Source: Gnetum montanum
Lineage: Eukaryota > Streptophyta > Gnetopsida > Gnetales > Gnetaceae
Direction of reading: 5' to 3'
NCBI GenBank assembly: GCA_015680685.1
Contig: MNCI01018132.1
Span: 1 to 64,000, forward strand
DNA: 64,000 bases
Position 1 is the first letter of the stretch; each line of letters opens with the position of its first letter. Below are positions 60,141 through 64,000 of this stretch, in pieces. The notes under the pieces are model-generated. The model searched no databases and was not told the DNA's origin. It saw only the letters and a list, made by a program, of their open reading frames with translations. A program made the position numbers and the translations under genes.

Positions 60141-60162
<22 letters not shown>
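60131..60162 (+). repeat. Uninterrupted run of 32 G
   Basis: Thirty-two G follow AGGGGAAGGA. On the sense strand of H this is poly-C. It lies where a purine-rich linker ends the second 112 bp repeat. The exact length is unreliable because such runs are hard to sequence. Confidence 0.9.
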
Positions 60163-60163
<1 letters not shown>

Positions 60164-61449
60164 AGATCTCACCTACCCCCAACATGGAGGGATGTGGGTC
60201 ACCTGCTCCCAACATGGAGGGGTAGATCTCAGCATGAAAGGGTGAGGAATTCATAATGCCTAGTGCGGAGGGTGGTTTGACCTTCTTCCCAAGCATTGAA
60301 GCTCCATCTTCCTAATGTTGATGCATCCTCCTCCCAACATAGCAGTCACAGGCATTAGATTTCAACACTCCATGCACTTTAACATTGACCATGCATTTCA
60401 ACAAGGAAAGTTAAAGGCCCAGTGTAGAAGATCTACCTCCAGTGTAGATGGTGTGCCCCCATTACTATTTATAGTAAATGGAATGGTCATGGGGGTTTGG
60501 AACTTACTATATATGGTAACCCTCAAATTTGAAAATCCATCTTACCTATACATCATAGAAATTTGCAACAAAATTATAGCTAATTTGTAGCCACATTATA
60601 GCTAAATTGTAGCCAATTTGTAGTTCATTTCATGGCCAAAACCTATAAAACCAAAACCTTAACACCATTTTTAGGTTCTACACTTTGGAATTTTTGGAGC
60701 AATACAACATTTTTGGCTTCCAAGAGCTATTGCAAACTTGTAGAAGTGCAGCTTCTTGGATCTTCTCAACATGGAACCCTTGTAGCCTTGTTACCACCTT
60801 TGTTAGCTCCTTGAGATTTGTGGGGTTTTGGTTTCTATGCTGCATTGCTGGGATCCCCAACTCCTTGCCTAAAGCATTTTGATAGCCAAATTTTCCACAT
60901 TTCTCAACTATCCAATAGTGATCAATGTTGCAAATCTGAAGCAGTAGTAGAAGAGGTTCAATAACATCAAGAGTGATAGGACATTTGGATTGTGGAGTTG
61001 ATTACATAAGCTTTAATGGATCTTGAAATCTTGTCAAAGTGAATCTCCTTTTGCTCCTCCACTGACAACATTTGTACATAATATCTAAACTCATTCTTTA
61101 TATTTTTTCAATAAATTTTTAAAGCCTCAATTTTTGTGAAATTTGCATTTGCTTCCTAGTTTCTAGATCTACATTTTTTTCTTTACATTATTTGTTTCAC
61201 ATTTCATAAGTACTTGGGTAATTTTCCAAACCATCTAGGGCATCCTGAATCCCATTTTTCGGAGGCCTTAGGGATTCAAGGTTACGTTTGTTGTTTCAGG
61301 ACTTTCAATTTTCTAGTGATCAAATTTTCTAGTTGCGACACTTTCTTCTCTTAGTGCATAATCCCCTTAAGTACATAGCATAAAGAGATGTGTCCTTTAT
61401 TGTTTATTCCAAAGGAATATGTAAATATAATTCACTTAATGTTTTTTCA

Positions 61450-62850
61450 AGGTGGGCTTTAGTTGTGAAATCCTCTTGTAATCATTTAGGGATAGGAGAT
61501 AAAACTAATTATCTAGAGAATAGTGGTTATTTTCTTTCCCTAGTTGGTTAATCTTCCTCATTAAATACTTATGGATAAACTTCTTCTTATGTCCCTATCT
61601 TCTAAAATCTCACCTCCTTTTGAGATTTAGGTTCAATTGTTTTTCATTCCTTGTAGTGATGGAATGTAATTACTTCTTTCCTTTCCTTTGAGATGTAGAA
61701 TTAGGTTCAAGTTGGGATGGTAATTCATTTTTAGTTAAGTCCTAAAATCTTCTCCTTATCTCACTCATGAACTATTGACTTTCTTCTATGAAGGAAGTAA
61801 AGCTTTAGGTGAGTTTATCCAATTGTTTATTAGTTGGATTCTTAAATGGCCAAAAATTATTTTCAGGATATTGTTGTGAATAAGATGATCATTGAGGAAA
61901 GTTCATTGTTTGTTGGCTGTTATATTGTTGGAAAGCCTTCACTAACTCTTGAATTTCTTCTTGACAATATAACAAGGCTAGGAAGGTTGTATGGTCATGT
62001 TAAAAACTAACATAAATGCTGCACACTTCACTTTGAATTTCATGAGCTTGTTTCTTAATCAATCATGTCAACTCATCCAACTCATCCACTTTTTAATTTA
62101 ACTATTTTTTTGGGTCATGCCTTTCATAATGTTGGGCTTTGGCCAATGTTTACTTTGATCTAGTATTGAATCTATAATCCTCCAGCCATCTTTTGATGTC
62201 ACATTCAAAATATTTCCTCCCCATGCAAAGTCAACATTTTTCCTATAATAAGTTTATAAGCCTTATATAAAGATTTGAATTAATTGCTAGGCTGGAAATC
62301 CATGGTTTGGATTATGTAAACATAATCCTTTAAATCTGTCAAAGGTATTCTCATATTCTTCATCCTCATGTTGCATAAAGCTCATTAATTTCTTCCTCAA
62401 TGAAAACATCCTATCATTAGAGAGAAATATTTGTAGAAAAGCATTCTTAAATTCATCCCATGAACTAATTTATATTCTAAATGTTTGTAGCCAAAAATCA
62501 GCTTTGTCCTTTAAGGTTGATTTAAAGACAAGCATCTTAGTTCTATCCCCACTTTGAGGTGCTAATATGACTCATGTGGCTTTAAATTCTCTTATGTTTG
62601 TAACCGAATCCTCATCATTTGTCCCTTTAAAGATAGGTAATAAATGAATATTTTTGACTTCTACATCTCTTCCTTGTGGAAAAAACAATGGCCCTTGAGG
62701 TATAATAGATGTTCTTTGATTTAATTAATCTCCTAAATTTTTTCCTCTATAGGTTTTTCCAGTTGGGATATTGGAGCTTAAACTACGAAAGGGAAGAGGA
62801 ACTGAACCAAGGGTAAGAGAAGGAGGTGTATGGTGTGAAGATGATCCCAT
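61450..62850 (-). pseudogene. gag: Element H gag (Athila type)
   Basis: The minus-strand ATG at 62850 begins MGSSSHHTPPSLTLGSVPLP. The core (about 62650-62200) reads IHLLPIFKGTNDEDS, MLVFKSTLKDKADFWLQTF, ISSWDEFKNAFLQIFLSNDR, LMSFMQHEDEEYENTFDRFK and VDFAWGGNILN, the pattern of Athila gag (load of helices, then WERFK-like and GG motifs). Downstream are Gln/Asn-rich parts such as QQYNSQQTMNFPQ and a late FTSFIEESQ. The frame is kept for over 600 bp with stops only. The end is approximate because the gag-protease junction is split by the 59881-60983 insertion. Confidence 0.8.
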
Positions 62851-63578
62851 TATAAAAATACTATTTGCTATTAGAGTTATAATAGGACTTGATATAGATA
62901 TGAGGCTAGTGATGTGGATGGAATTTTTAAATTCAAAGTATTTACAAGTTGGATAGCTCCTCCAATTGTAGTTACATAAGTTGATATTGGGCTAGTATTT
63001 GGATTTTGAAATCCTGCCCCCATAGTTGAACTTATGATTGATGTTTTAGTAGTTGAAAGGTCAAATAGGGGATTAATAGATATGAAAAAATTATATTATG
63101 TTCTTTCCTTTTCTACTTTGAAATTTTCCTTTGTCAAAGAGGAAGAAGAGTAAAAATTTGATTGTAAGGGTTTGTTTTAAATTGACTTGTGTACATTTGT
63201 AAAGACTAAGTGTGCTGTTAGAGGGTTGAATTCTAGTTGGCTTCCTTGGTTGTTTTATTAATTTATTTTAACAAGCACACTTTTCTTTGGCATATTCATG
63301 GGCTAATATACCTAAGATTTTATAAACTGATTTGATAACTCCTACTATTATTATTGTAATTGCACCTTTCTTAACAATTTCTGCTAGTTGTGCAATAAGA
63401 GGAGTTGATTCTTGGGATTTTTCCTTATTTTTGGATTTTTTTTATGAAAGAAGAAAAGTAAAAGAAACCATTTCTCAAATTACTTAAATAAAAAAAATTA
63501 AAATGTATAAAAAAATATGAAATTACAAAATAAAATTAAAACATATAAAACCCTTCATGATGATTAACTCTACTAGCC
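62851..63578 (-). other. 5' leader of element H
   Basis: AT-rich leader between PBS and gag ATG, without a recognisable frame. Confidence 0.5.
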
Positions 63579-63596
63579 TCCCCTGAAACTATGCTA
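63579..63596 (-). other. Primer-binding site of element H, decayed Athila type
   Basis: The minus strand reads TAGCATAGTTTCAGGGGA, 12 of 18 positions matching TGGCGCCGTTGCCGGGGA; four of the six changes are C-to-T or G-to-A. It lies 3 bp from the 5' LTR. Confidence 0.65.
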
Positions 63597-63599
63597 ATT

Positions 63600-64000
63600 T
63601 GACAAGCTGGCCAAAGTTTAGTGTTGATTTACCTTAGTAGTTATCTTCATGGTAGAAAATGTCACCTTGTCTATGACTAGCCCATGAGTCATATCCATAG
63701 AGGAATGGATCAAAGTCAAAAAGATCATTAAGAAATATAATGATTAGCTTTGAATTCAATAAAAAATGACACACTTATGGCTATCACCCATAACTAAAAT
63801 CAACAAGACATCATCTTAACTTTTAATATCAAGTTTAAAGATGAAATTGGATAATAAAACCAAATTAACATTAAATAAATTTATCATTAATCTAGAAGAT
63901 CATAAAGGATATGTCACCTAATTCATGACCCTTCTCTACTACATCCACAGTGCAACAACTTTTCAACCCTCATACATCAATGGTTGTTGATCATCACAAA
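63600..64000 (-). repeat. 5' LTR of element H (first 401 bp of about 471)
   Basis: Aligns with 52333-52733 over its whole visible length with frequent substitutions. It is cut by the window end. Confidence 0.9.

Larger units (their letters stand above)
59881..60983. mobile_element. Probable 1.1 kb insertion in H (solo-LTR-like), flanked by TTTGGAT
   Basis: The block starts TGTGGGGCGGGG, ends ATAGGACA, and has the 7 bp direct repeat TTTGGAT on both sides (59874-59880 and 60984-60990). It holds a TATA-like TATAAAA at 60643-60649 and G-rich tandem repeats, and interrupts the gag-protease junction of H. TG...CA ends suggest a solo LTR, but 7 bp is longer than the usual 4-6 bp duplication, so another element type is possible. 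Confidence 0.45.
52333..64000 (-). mobile_element. Element H: Athila-type Ty3/gypsy, near full length, right LTR cut by the window end
   Basis: Left LTR 52333-52803, polypurine tract, 3' non-coding region, pol (56088-59644), gag (about 61450-62850), leader, PBS (63579-63596) and right LTR from 63600. With LTRs of 471 bp the element should end near 64070. The left flank TACAA (52328-52332) predicts the same five bases just beyond the right LTR. H is nested in the LTR of B and itself carries a 1.1 kb insertion at 59881-60983. Confidence 0.85.

Noticed and set aside
59868-60296. 142-codon minus-strand Pro-rich frame
   Set aside because: It is the translation of the poly-C tract and the 112 bp tandem repeats inside an insertion.
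1-64000. CRISPR arrays, bacterial operons, tRNA or rRNA genes
   Set aside because: The tandem arrays here lack spacer-repeat structure, and no cloverleaf or rRNA sequence was noticed; the content is plant LTR retrotransposons.

Overview
This 64 kb window looks like repeat-filled intergenic DNA from a seed plant with a large genome; a gymnosperm is plausible but the sequence alone does not prove it. I see no host gene, tRNA or rRNA. Almost everything recognisable is LTR retrotransposon: Ty3/gypsy of Tat/Ogre, Athila and chromovirus types plus one Ty1/copia, all decayed mainly by in-frame TAA/TAG/TGA stops. Nearly all elements lie on the minus strand and several are nested. Element letters below (A, B, C, D, E, G, H) are mine.

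Layout, left to right. 1-1.9 kb: the 5' end of minus-strand gypsy D (start of gag, primer-binding site, LTR with TATA box and ~193 bp tandem repeats). 1.9-4.6 kb: AT-rich DNA with no gene, including a cluster of AGATGTCTC motifs. 4.6-7.0 kb: truncated chromovirus-type pol (G). 9.1-29.4 kb: minus-strand Tat/Ogre-type element A (pol, 8 kb spacer, gag-pro, LTR), with a structurally complete copia element E (21842-27795, TSD AAAGC, gag but no pol) inside its gag. 29.4-about 34.5 kb: plus-strand Athila-like element C (LTR, PBS, a 3.1 kb gag-pro frame, no RT, no 3' LTR). 35.9-52.3 kb: minus-strand element B, a second and more complete copy of A's family in the same orientation. 52.3-64 kb: a nearly full-length minus-strand Athila element H inserted in B's LTR; its right LTR leaves the window.

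The most interesting feature is shared by A and B. In both, protease and reverse transcriptase are separated by 6.5-8 kb, and this spacer holds a spliced, multi-exon gene on the opposite strand to gag-pol (A 14228-19422, B 40518-45655). The copies are diverged, but several exons align with matching splice sites and mostly matching intron phases. Both contain an exon resembling an FCP1/NIF-type HAD phosphatase domain. A TGCAG 3' splice site precedes RT in both, as expected if the spacer is the pol intron known from Ogre elements. The window therefore seems to show a retrotransposon family carrying an antisense, intron-containing cargo gene within its own pol intron. Both copies here are disabled by stops.
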